Assembly: GCA_949987705.1 (NCBI GenBank)
Contig: OX465283.1
Location: 78,315,720 to 78,379,719 of the forward strand
Length of the DNA stretch: 64,000 bases
Source of the DNA: Thereva unica
Lineage: Eukaryota; Arthropoda; Insecta; Diptera; Therevidae
Direction of reading: 5' to 3'
The position numbers were made by a program, and so were the translations under genes. This document shows, piece after piece, positions 1 through 10,187 of this stretch (within the stretch, counting starts at the first letter, position 1; each line of letters starts with the position of its first letter). The notes under the pieces were generated by a model. That model ran no database searches, was not told where the DNA came from, and saw only the letters and a program-made list of their open reading frames with translations.

Positions 1-125
1 TTTATTTTTTTGTAAAAAAGGAGGAAGCGTTCGGATAAATAGAAGGGCGGTGGACTATGCCGAGGCCGAGGAGTAGATTTGAATCACGAACCTCTGCGAT
101 GGTAGCTGGGCGTCTTATGATGTTA
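1..125 (-). repeat. Possible tRNA-derived SINE head
   Basis: On the minus strand, GATTCAAATC (complement of 76-85) resembles a pol III B box, preceded by CGCCCAGCTACCATCGCAG, which looks like the anticodon-arm part of tRNA-derived SINEs of insects. The A box is poorly preserved and the stem pairing is not convincing, so this is not a functional tRNA. Confidence 0.3.
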
Positions 126-904
126 TACAATTAGTTCTAATTCAATCCTCACGGCGATATGATTCTATAGCACTAAAAATATAATCTAGTTTCCCTATAA
201 ATAGCTTTCCATTATCTACTTACGGTAGAGACCAAAATTTTATCTGTGACGACTTTCAATAAGTGCTATTACAAATATTGAGTGCACAAAATATTGACGT
301 TCCTTAAAAACAGATGTAAATATTATTTCATTCATGAATTTCGGAGATCAATTTAAACAACAATAGATCAATTTATAAATAGCTTTTTTCTTTATTATTG
401 GCATATCCTTTAAAATGATCCTCATTTTATCCTATATTTTTGTTATCTTATAAATAATAAAATCTGTAAATTTATTCTATTCAATACTGCATTTGAACAC
501 TTAATATTAATAAATGAAAAATGCAACAGACATTTATTTCAATTATGCGAACCGTAAACATCAGCAAACGAAAAATTCTGGCCTATAAAGAGTCAATTAT
601 GGTCCGCAATCTAGTTTCGGTAGCTAAGTGAAGTCATTGCTTGTTTCCCCGAGGGAAATCAACTGTGCCATCTCTAACCAGTTAATCAGCATAAGACACG
701 AATAATTCCTATATTTTATTACAAAAATGTGAACAAGTAGAATATTATTCCTCGTTTACTGTGGTAGTTCCTTGTCCGCTCAATAACATGGCTAGTATGG
801 CTTCAATTTCTCACATCAAAAATTTACCTAACGAATCATAAAATTAACTCCCGAAAATGCCCGACTGGTTTAGATGAAACTAAACTGTTGATATTAAAGC
901 AAGA
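126..904. other. AT-rich intronic DNA, nothing recognised
   Basis: About 780 bases of low-GC sequence with no long frame, no repeat termini and no splice-bounded coding stretch that I can see. Confidence 0.5.
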
Positions 905-1290
905 TATTGGCAGCTGAAGGCTTGCTTTAAATTACGGATGAACTTAGTGCATTGCATTAACACAAAGAATATATTTTTTTTAAGTGACAGTTCGAGGGAC
1001 AGAACAGATTCTAAGGAGTCAAAAGGATGCTGAAGGAGGTGTAGATGAACCCTGCGTTCGAACACTTGGATGTCGCAGGAGTTTGGAAATACTGACTGCG
1101 AAACATTGTGCCATAGTCGAGTTGCTCCATTAATTAGGAACGAATTTTTGGCCTGTAGCGTACGCACCGAGGGCATGGGTGGTGTCTGCTAATCTCGTGT
1201 TGTGACTATAAGAATGCAGAAAGTTTTATCAGGGCTGCTACATTACTACGATGGCTCAAAGTGTCGAAGGTAGTAACTAGCACTTTCCGA
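905..1290 (-). pseudogene. Non-LTR retrotransposon 3' relic (RT C-terminal tail)
   Basis: In two minus-strand frames there are remnants of the conserved tail that follows the reverse transcriptase of CR1/Jockey-like elements. One is LSHRSNVAALIKLSAFL, like the family motif LxHRRxVASLxLFYRYY. The other is KNSFLINGATRLWHNV followed by SVFP and FERRVHLHLL, like the family motif SFFxRTxRLWNSLPxxVFP. A frameshift separates them, and no intact catalytic region is attached. It is a 5'-truncated dead copy. The clade assignment rests only on these tail motifs. Confidence 0.5.
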
Positions 1291-1559
1291 AGCCCGTGCC
1301 AAATAAAAGCAATCTATTCAAGGAAAAGACTCGAAGCTGCCTGTAATTTGTTCTGTAGTAATTAACTACTTCGGTAACTGAATTCCGTGTTCATCTTCTA
1401 TCCTATTATTAATGAATTATGACTCCTTTTAAGGATATGTTTACTAATGCTCACGGTAAAAACGTTAATATTTTTGTTTACATTGATGAACAAACGATTC
1501 AAAGGTTCAAATCTGCCGTTATTGGTGTCAGAGGAGTAGGCAATAATGTTTGGTATAAG

Positions 1560-2000
1560 TAGATGAAAAAAAATGTTTTGCCTACCAAATACGATTTTCG
1601 AAGAAAAACAAAAAGTTTTTGAGAGATTTTTTGGCCAAGACGTGATTTTTGCAATCCTTGACCTTGAATAGCCTTGAATAACGTTAAGTTTTCGAAAAAA
1701 ATACAAGAGGACTTGAGGTTTTGTATTGATTGATTAAAATATTTTTTCGAAAGTGATTTTCGAAAACTTTGACCTTGAATAACGGGTTCAACATTTTTGT
1801 AAGACCTAAGTTGTAGAGAATTTCATTGTTAACATTTTGCCCTCGGACGCGGTTGTATGTCCTATTGAAATCGATATACATGGAAAACTCGAGAAAAACG
1901 CTATATCTCCGGCGGCCATGTTTTTTTCTTTTGGACTCCGAAATTGTTTTCTGAGAAAGTCACAAGGAAGCTGTGGACCAATTTTCACTTTGGAGTTTTG
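1560..2000 (-). repeat. Interspersed repeat family A, copy 1 (inverted)
   Basis: The reverse complement matches two other places in the window (57900-58110 and 60296-60560). The shared order is: a segment before TCCACAGCTTCC, a segment near a cytosine-rich GTTTCCCGTGTTTTCC equivalent, a segment AACAATGAAATTCTCTA, then CAAGGTCAAAG. Between copies 1 and 2 a 32-base block (1808-1839 against 58014-58045) differs at only two positions. No coding potential or termini were identified. Confidence 0.65.
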
Positions 2001-2436
2001 CCTCCTTTCGTGGGTTCTTTTTTTGCTAGTTTCCCGGGACTATAATGTCTACAAAAATTGTTGCTATTATAAAAGTCTATGGAGAGATGTCTATGTCAAT
2101 CAGTGCTGCGGTTCTGTCATTTCAGAGGGAGTAAACTTCGTCTTTCCAGAGGAGAACGTATTTATGTAGGGCTTCAAGGGGGTACTAACAAAAATTTTCA
2201 TTGAAACCTCGGTTTCAAGCTCAACTAAAAACACTACAATAACTATAGCTTACTCTACAGCTTGTAATTTTGTGTCTTTTATTCTTTTCTGCTTAGGCAG
2301 TGGTAGAACACACCACAATACTAAGCAGAACTGTGCTTAAAATACAAGAGGTAAACAGCATGAAATAGAAAAATCTACTAAATGCCCGATAAAGGACTTA
2401 GAAAAAAGTAGTAGAAGTCCAAAAAACTACCTTTTA
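2001..2436. other. Unassigned stretch
   Basis: No gene recognised. A short imperfect hairpin (CTGCTTAG against CTAAGCAG) lies at about 2289-2330. A plus-strand frame running from 1837 across into this stretch is antisense to repeat family A and shows no domain. Confidence 0.4.
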
Positions 2437-2852
2437 CTATAGCAGCATAAATGGCCATAGGTTTAACGATTGGATCCAGTACATCATTTGCGGTGTAAAA
2501 CCCCATGTCTTATCCAAAAGCTTTTTGCAGGCCCATATGGCCCTTGTGGCTTTACTGATGGCGCAGTCCAGTTGAGCGTTCCAGTTCAGTCTCTTGTCTA
2601 ACTTTACTCCCAAATATTTGATTGAGTCTGGGTACTCAACTTGAGTAGGACCTAGGTCCACTTTGTAGCGTTTGGAGAAAGGTACCAGTACAACCTTATT
2701 TGGATTAATTGACAGACCCTCCGTGGTACACCATTTTCGAACTCCTGGGAGTGCTTTTCTAATGACCTCTGTAATGGTCAAGCCAAACTTCCCAGAGACA
2801 ATGATGGCAAGATTACCTGCATCACCGATGACATCGAAACTAGATTCGGATA
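2437..2852 (-). pseudogene. Jockey-like reverse transcriptase relic, C-terminal part
   Basis: Minus-strand frame with clear RT landmarks of Jockey-type non-LTR elements: GKFGLTITEVIRKAL, GLSINPNKVVLVPFSKR, SIKYLGVKLDKRLNWNAQL and AIWACKKLLDKTWG. The position of the catalytic YADD box reads DAGN in the context GDAGNLAII, so both catalytic aspartates are lost. A second part of the same gene continues at 3714-4200. The two are separated by a hAT insertion with perfect target duplications, which shows that they were once contiguous. The element is 5' truncated and dead. Confidence 0.85.
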
Positions 2853-2860
2853 GTTTAGAA
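2853..2860. repeat. hAT target-site duplication, left
   Basis: GTTTAGAA, repeated exactly at 3706-3713 directly outside the other end of the inserted element. Confidence 0.9.
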
Positions 2861-3705
2861 CAGTGATTCCCAAAGTGGGTTCCGCAAAACCTTACGGTTC
2901 CACGAAAAATTTTTAGGGTTCCGTGTCACCACCGCCGAAGCGCAAATACATTCGCAGACTCACTGGCGCTGCGCTGGCGGTTTCAGAAAGTGCGAGTGGC
3001 CCTTCTTCTTTGAAATTTGGTCTACGTCACGCCGCGTAACATTTTGGCCGCCATTCCATATTCCTATGTCTAGGGGGTTGTGAAGAAATTTTTAATCCGC
3101 CCTCTTGTGATGGGCGCCATGGACCAAACGATATATTGAGTATACTATATTGCTTATGATATTCTACTTATCACACCCTTTCATTTGATACCCATGTCCA
3201 AGGGGTTGTGAAGAATATTTCAATCCACCCTCCTGAGACTGCCGCCATGGATCCAAAAGTATATTGAGTATACCATATTGCATTGTCATCGGAGCTAAAG
3301 TTGTATGCAAAATTTCAGCATTATAGGATATCCGGAAATATTTGAAAAATTGATTGCAAAACTTGTTCCGTGAAGAAAACAGTAATCCGTCCTCTTGAGA
3401 CGGTCGCTATGGATCTAACGGTATAATGAGTATACCATATTGCATTGTCATCGGAGCTGAAGTTGTGTGAAGTTGTGAAGTTTCAGGGTGATCGGGTAAG
3501 CGGAAGTTTTAAAAAAATCGATTGCAAGATTTTTACCGGACAAACAGACAGACAAGAAAGCGAACTAATAAAAACGTTTTAAAATTTATTAAAGGTTTAA
3601 ATATATACATATATCATATATTATTTTATTTTTTCATCGTTGGGTTCCGCCAAATTTTATACATTGTAGAAAGGCTCCGTACGAAATAAAGTTTGGGAAC
3701 CACTG
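2861..3705. mobile_element. Non-autonomous hAT element (845 bp) inside an RT relic
   Basis: The ends are inverted: CAGTGATTCCCAAA on the left and, on the other strand, CAGTGGTTCCCAAA on the right (one mismatch in 14). The flanks are a perfect 8-bp duplication, GTTTAGAA. Both the CAGTG-type terminus and the 8-bp duplication are standard for the hAT superfamily. No transposase frame exists inside. The interior is made of about three diverged tandem blocks (about 3060-3540) and ends with ACAGACAGAC-type sequence. It interrupts a Jockey-like RT pseudogene, so it arrived later than that element. Confidence 0.9.
3060..3540. repeat. Tandem blocks within the hAT element
   Basis: About three diverged copies of a 130-200 bp unit. 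Each contains GTGAAGAA followed by AATCC(G/A)(C/T)CCTC, then CC(A/G)CCATGGAT-like sequence, then TATTGAGTATAC(C/T)ATATTGC. The last two also share TGCATTGTCATCGGAGCT. Related sequence in inverted orientation occurs at about 27150-27420. Confidence 0.75.
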
Positions 3706-3713
3706 GTTTAGAA
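3706..3713. repeat. hAT target-site duplication, right
   Basis: GTTTAGAA, identical to 2853-2860. Confidence 0.9.
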
Positions 3714-4200
3714 AAAAGTTCATCCACAACTAGTGATTTTGAGTGCAGCCCTTAATAGCCTTAACATTAATGGCGGAGGCACCTAGGGTAGAAAAAATGT
3801 CACGACCTACAGGTATGGCATATATCCATTCAATCGTGTGAGGATCCAGGCTTCTGAGAGCCACTTAAATAGAATCATAACCTCATATCGAAAGCACCTT
3901 CGATGTCAAGGAACGCACGTAAAGCAGTTTCCTTTTTCGATTTTGCTGACCAGGTAGTGTAAAGCAACCTCTCTTGAATAAGCGAACTGAGAGCTACGTA
4001 AAGTAAGGGAGAGCTCCAGCTTGCAGCTAATATAAAGGTGAAGCAGACTTTCCATCGTTTTCAAAAGAAAAGAGGTTAAGCTGATAGGTTTGTATGATTC
4101 AGGTAGCTCCAAGGTTCTGTTTCCCTGTTTGGGGATAAAAACCTACGTGAAATTCCTCCAGATGGTTGGAACGAATCCCCTGCTGAAGCTGGCTGGCTTG
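3714..4200 (-). pseudogene. Jockey-like reverse transcriptase relic, N-terminal part
   Basis: Upstream half (higher coordinates, minus strand) of the RT gene that continues at 2437-2852. It shows PESYKPISLTSFLLKTMESL, a classic RT opening motif, then SQFAYS and ALHYLVSKIE, and after a frameshift FLDIEGAFD, which holds the first catalytic aspartate. Beyond that the frame is broken by several stops. The 5' end fades out near 4330, with no ORF1 or endonuclease recognised next to it. Confidence 0.8.
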
Positions 4201-4330
4201 TTAGAGGCGCAGGCCATCTTCACTTTTTAGAAGTCCCACTTCGTTGAAGAAGTCTTTGGAAAGTGGCTTTTGAAGAATGTGAAGGCTCTCACAGTGTTTC
4301 CTTCAGGCAACACACAACACAACCAAGTAT

Positions 4331-6157
4331 CTACTGTAACAAATACCCAATAATTTTTGGTCCAGGGGCAGTTTTGAAATTGACATCATTAATGCTCGTT
4401 GGATTTTCCAAGCAGCCTCGTCGCTTGATAATTTGAACTTTTTAATTCCTTAGGCGATTTTTTAATTATTGTATATTTTAATTATTAGTATATAGAAACA
4501 TAATATTTCATGTTATTTGTAGATACATGGGCGGGTTTTACCTCTAAACCCAGCCCCATCGCTTCGCCTCTGTAATAGTAATAGAGGTGTAGTCATCATC
4601 GATGTTTTGCAAAATTCTTTAATCATGATGCACGATTATGAAATTGTTCTGCAATAACAAATTCTATGGATTATTTGTCTTTATTTTTGTTTTCAAAATC
4701 TATCATTTCAGTTAGTCGCGCAATAATAGCAATAATAATTTCTTGATTGGTAATATAGGACAGAATATTTCACATGCTTTTAGATACAGCCTTGTGTTAT
4801 TTCTTTCACTAATGTTTACTTTAGTAATAAAAGGTATTATAAAATAATTATATTTGGTAAAAAAAATAAAATTAGGTCATCTTCAAGATAGGGATAATGT
4901 AACAAAAAAAATCCTGGAATAATTTTATTCAGATGAGACAAACGCTTTCTTATTCAAATTATCATCGTCATCCAGAATAAAATACAAATAACAGCTGACC
5001 CAGTTTAACGTTCGCTAAAGGAAAATTTAATTAAATTTAAAAATTAATCTCACACACCGAATGTATTGCAAAGGTAGATATTGCAAATTAAAAAAATGGT
5101 TTATGTTGAGAAATAACATTTTCCACCATTTCGTTCCTTTGATTGATTAAATAGCTAAAATTTTAAGCAGCTAAATTAAAACAGAAACACTTTTCGAAGA
5201 AATATATATCGAAAAATATCCCATTATCCATCCACCACCTACCTACTACCCCCATGGCATTCGCCCACTAAGTTCATTAGCACCTCTTTAGCTGGACGAG
5301 AAATGCATTCATACAACGGTGAAAAAAAAAATACGGAGAGAAGATAAGAGCATTTCAACATTAATTACGTTCCAAGGTGTTTATATGATGCATACAAATT
5401 GCGTTCCCGAGATATGAATAAAAACATTTCGCCATTCCTCTAGGGCAAATGCACTTTTCACTTCACTCATCAGATAGAGAGAGAGAGATATTCCCTGCCC
5501 CGCAAATGAATGGAATTTTCTTTTCTTCAGTTTCCACGGCGGATCTTTGCTGACTTTTATTAAAATTTAAATTATGTGATCTTATACTGAAGATGCTACC
5601 CATACAACACTGAAAACAAAACTCAACAGAAATGTTTCTTTTCCCAAATTAACTTATTTTGTTTTCTTCTTTTTTTTTGATGGAATTAAAGTTTCAAGTG
5701 GAATTAAGAATTCTTTTCTCTTTGAAGCATTGAATGATGGATGGTTTGCTTTATTTGTACCAGTGAACACACGGAATTTGACGGTATTACTTGCAAAGGC
5801 CCTAAATTCCGCAACTTTTGTTAAAAATGTTTGTTGTCTGATAAATTCATATCCATAAACAAGCAAATATTTCAGTATAAGGAGTAGCTGTTTGGAAAAG
5901 AAAGTTTATGTAAGTTTATCTTCACTGAGAGTTCCGCAGTGTCTGTTGGCCCTTCGAAAATGATGTCCAAAAAATGCATAACAAACAAACGACCAAAAAG
6001 TGGAATAACAGTCAAAACTAATACCCCTTTTGCCCTGTCTAATTTATCATAAATAACTATACTAACATTTTTTCAATAAATACATATTTAAATTAATATA
6101 TGAAGCTAGCTACATTTAACAAGACTTTCTGTAATCGAGCTATTTCACTAAATCTTG
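4331..6157. other. AT-rich intronic DNA, nothing recognised
   Basis: No gene or element with defined ends was seen. There is a (GA)n microsatellite at about 5477-5488. A pyrimidine tract plus CAG at about 5533 is not followed by an open, donor-ended exon. Confidence 0.5.
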
Positions 6158-7180
6158 CCCGACTAGAATTTGTTGGTTCGGTCCGGATGAGGTTAGCCTA
6201 ATTTGACTGTTAGGCCCTAATGTTGAAACCTAATAAGGCCCAGAAGAAAAGTGTAACGCTTTTCACCTATTACCGCCGAACTAGAAAATCCTTATGAGGG
6301 CCATATCAGGCAAAAAAGGATAAGGCCATATAATGCGTACCTATCGTTTATTATGTAAGGCGTGCGATAGATCATTGGCAGTTTTTCCCCATTTAGGTAT
6401 CGTGGCTTAATAGACGCTGGTAAGAATAACTCACCAGTAAAACTTGACAAAAACTCAGGAAAACTAAAGTATTTTTTTTTCTCTTTTTCTTTATAATAAA
6501 AAATTGAAAAACCCCGAATACAGAAGTCACGACTATATATTAGCCCAGTCACTTTATACAAAAAAAGGGTCAAACCCTGTCCTATACGAAAGGTTCATGT
6601 TTAAAGTGACTGGGCTATAGCCACCAAGAGCAGATTAAAGGACAACGACTACGGCGGATATGGAAACAAACAAAAATTCTCTCGTGAAATGACTTGCTTG
6701 CCTATATTATATGACTGCTGATTGACAAAAATATGAGTTTACAATTTATTAAACCAGAGACATTAAAAAGTCTGATGGCGATTAAGCACATTTTGTTACT
6801 TAACCATAGTAGTTTGGTTTTACATGTGAATTATATCACGAAGGGAAAAATTTCAATCAAATTTCATCAATATACATGGGCCTCATAAGGAATTACTCAA
6901 TAATACCTAACGGGGTAAACACCTTCTTTCCCAAATAAGGCTCTTGTAAGATTTCCCTAATGAAAACCTAATCTTAGAGTGCATGCGGAGTGCCTCATGT
7001 ATTTTGTATGAGGCCCTCGTAAGGTATTCATAAAACAAATTTAATTTTGGTATACCTTATACTGCCCTATGAGGGCCACATGAGGTGTTCATGAGGCAAG
7101 TCTAATCTGGTATACCGAACGTTTACCTCACGAGGCCCGTACATAACTTTAGGCATGCCTTACATTGAATTCTAGTCGGG
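6158..7180. mobile_element. Inverted-repeat element with GAGGCC-rich interior
   Basis: CCCGACTAGAATT at 6158-6170 is inverted at 7168-7180 (13 of 13). Between them are many diverged copies of short motifs such as CCTCATAAGG, GAGGCCC and CCTTATGAGGGCC in both orientations, a pattern seen in subterminal regions of DNA transposons. No transposase frame is present. I could not define a target duplication, so the superfamily is open and the outer edges are uncertain by a few bases. Confidence 0.55.
6543..6615. mobile_element. 73-bp mini-MITE flanked by TA
   Basis: GCCCAGTCACTTTA at 6543-6556 is perfectly inverted at 6602-6615, and each end is bordered by TA. That fits a Tc1/mariner-type miniature element. 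It sits inside the larger element at 6158-7180. Confidence 0.6.
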
Positions 7181-7767
7181 TGGTCTTTGGCTTCAACAGA
7201 AATGTCAGTGCAGCTTTTTTCAAGGCAAAAAAGTCTTCCACCAGACGGTAAGTAATGGAGATTTGTGGTTCAACACCTCTTATTCTTATAAAGAAAAGCT
7301 TCCAGTATTCGAAAGACAATACTTGCTTTAACTAAAGTTATCTTCGTATTAAACACCCAATCAACAAATTCAATTTTATCGGGTAATCTTTCGTAACATA
7401 TAAAAGAACCATTCCTTACATTTATTTTTTACGATTATTTTGTCAAAAGCTGTCCGCAACTGCTGCTAAAACGAGTAATATTGGCTTCCAATTCTTAACC
7501 AAAATTCGTTCGTCATTTTGCATTTCTAAATTTTGAACATTCCGATTTGTAGTGAAATCACAAAACAATTGTCAAACTCGCCATCATGATATTTTTAAAA
7601 ACTGTCAGATTGCATTTGCACTATTAATATCTGCCAAATTTGAACTTGAACGGTTATGTGGAAGTAAGTTCAAGTCAAATTGCAAGATCTGTGCACAAAA
7701 TCGTTATAGAATATATCGGCATTGTCTCTCTCCTACCACGTACATGAGCTAAGCGATTTATTCAGAC

Positions 7768-7881
7768 GTGTTCCACAATTCGAGTGGAATGAAATCGAAT
7801 CGAAATTCAGTTTCACTCGAATTAAATATATTTGTCAAATAAATAGAATTTATATTCGGCAAAAATCGAATTGGGGAACAC
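7768..7881. mobile_element. Small MITE-like inverted repeat
   Basis: GTGTTCCACAATTCG at 7768-7782 is inverted at 7867-7881 with one mismatch. The interior is AT-rich and rich in TCGAAT/ATTCGA. No clear target duplication was found, so the call rests on the inverted ends alone. Confidence 0.45.
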
Positions 7882-8355
7882 CCCCGATTATCTTCGATAT
7901 TAGGTAGAAATATTGCGGATCTCCTCGGGCTTAGCAAACAGATCTTAGAGAGACGAGCAAGATAAGATGCACCCATTTCCAGTTCCAGTGCTTTCTGGTT
8001 GAAGATTATCCCCTAGTTGAATGTCTGCACTCTTAGCTTCTGCCCCGCCATTTTCGGTAATTATGCTACCGACGTAACATAATTAATCTACCACTACCAC
8101 GTCACGGTTATTCAGCGCAGTGTTTGCATTTATCCGCATTTCTTTGGTTTTACTCGGTTTCAGCCTTAATAGACTGGGCGCTGGAGGGAGTTGAGTATGC
8201 ATAATATGAGGACCGCATTCTGTTAACAGAGATCAGTTGAGAATAGCTCAAAGAGAAATAATATGGATGTTGACGGTCAATTTGTGGGTCGCTTCGTTTT
8301 TGAGATATCGATACTTGAAGTTTTAGGTATTTTTAAAAGCATGTTACAGCGTTAA

Positions 8356-8379
8356 TCAGTGTCAGTGTCAGTGTCAGTG
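8356..8379. repeat. TCAGTG microsatellite
   Basis: Four exact tandem copies of TCAGTG. Confidence 0.9.
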
Positions 8380-8983
8380 CTCTCACACTCCATGACCCGA
8401 TTCGTGTCCTGCTTCGAAAAGCAAAAGCCGTCGTCGTGTTGTCCATCCAGTTCCGAGACATTGTTTATCGATTCGTAGCAATGGTATTTTTATGGGAGCG
8501 GGTTGTTAACCATCAGCCCAACCAAACTCTGTTTTACTTCTTGTTTAATCAGGGGCACTACGGGGCGGTGGGATTAGGAAAATGACAGAGCTGCTAAGTG
8601 TGCGTCTGCAGTGACTCTTCTTGGGTTTTGACAGAAGTGACAAATCGATTTCCACCATTTTCCGGGATCTTTGCTAATCGTTCCCTACCCTACAACCAAG
8701 TTATTGCTTTAGTGTTATTTTTTAAGGCAAGTAACATGTAAGAAATTGGTACCATTAAGTCTTGGTGTTTTCACTAGCTACGATCCATATAAGTTCGCGC
8801 TTGTCAAGAGACACCCAGCTAATAGCTTATAACTTATAGCTTTATAATATAGTAGAAGTTTTGAACTTATTCCACTTATAGCATATTTTGTACAGATATT
8901 TTTCAAGCCAATTTTATTATAAACTATGCTATAGTTCTTGTCAGGAAGAGTTCTCCTTAGCAACCTGCTGCTTAATGTGTTGA

Positions 8984-10187
8984 TCAAGTGGCGACAGATC
9001 TAGAATTATTTTCAATGCTTCTATGGTATTTTGCATAGAGCTCCAGATACTCCGACAAATGTCGCTCTTTTGAATTGACCCAGACCAGATTTATTTTGTT
9101 GTTTTGCAAGAGTGGGACCGATAGAACACTATGCAGTATGTCAGCAATTGCCTGTACCCTGACCAGCATAGCGTATGTGTCCTACGCTGGTCTACCTTAG
9201 GGTACAATTCAGCTTTGGGTCCGAATAAAAGCCTAAATATTTAGCTGATGGAGATATGCTCACTGCTTGTTCAATTATTTTGAGTGTGATTTGACCCACA
9301 GCGATTACACCAGGCTATCGTCTGTATATGTGGTTGACTATCTCTAACTACCTTTCTTTAACGTTTTCAATACTTCATCTAAAGGCAGTGTCAGGGGTTT
9401 TTTCTCCTTTACGGCACATCGGTGATACGAGTCCACACCATAAAGAAGGGCGCGCATATTGGGAATATAAATGAGCTGGGAAATTGTAGTTTTTGAACAA
9501 GCAGAGTGACGTTGTTCGCTTAGGAGGGCTTGAGACTCTCACCACGTATGGAAACAGCGATTTTCGATATTCCCTTCTTTTTTGGCGCTTCTTTGATTCT
9601 AGTTGTCAGCATTCAAAAGATCCACTAACTAATTCTATTGTCGATCTTCAATTTCGCTAGGGTGTCATAAATGGCCCCGCTGTTGATGTTTCTGAGTGCG
9701 CCTTGTATGCATGATAAGGCTGACAAGGTAAACGATTTGTATTCCAAGCTTTATTCTACGGCTCGCACTACTTCGTGCAGTGCGATGCCTATAGCTGTTT
9801 GCCGTTTCATACCTACGTCTTCCAACTTTGGAAAATCACTTTGACACTGACTCATCCGTCTTCTGGAGTATAATTGGCAATAGGTTACTCAAGTCTAGTA
9901 ACTTACATGAAAGGACCTGTCCACTACCCAACTCATCTTTTCCGTGGTGACGGTTTGGTAGACGCCCTCTATTGATATTGCTATTTCTAGTTTCGAACCA
10001 GTTCACCGGGAAATGTATATGCAGAGGAAGTTCCAAGGCGTTTACAGAGGACTTTGCGCACGTGCCCTTCCATTGCGGTTATTATCGAAAATTATCTCCC
10101 TCAAATATCAGCTGGCTAGGTGATAACACAACAATACTACAGTTAATATGGCCGATGCTTTTTAAAATACCTGGTTATACGACTTGA
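8984..10187. other. Unassigned stretch, possible old coding relic
   Basis: Composition is somewhat more GC-rich than the neighbours, and short frames occur on both strands (for example minus 8984-9169 and 9836-10036, plus 9972-10187). None shows a motif I can name. It may be an old retroelement relic, but nothing in the sequence proves this. Confidence 0.25.

Larger units (their letters stand above)
7181..8983. other. Intronic stretch with minor repeats only
   Basis: Apart from the small inverted-repeat element at 7768-7881 and the microsatellite at 8356-8379, no gene is seen. CAGACG followed by GTAAGT near 7226-7237 looks like a donor, but no open coding exon with an acceptor precedes it. 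Confidence 0.4.

Noticed and set aside
7200..7240. Possible exon ending at CAGACG with a GTAAGT donor
   Set aside because: The donor looks good, but no open frame with a convincing acceptor precedes it, and it lies just outside a transposon end. A chance match is likely.
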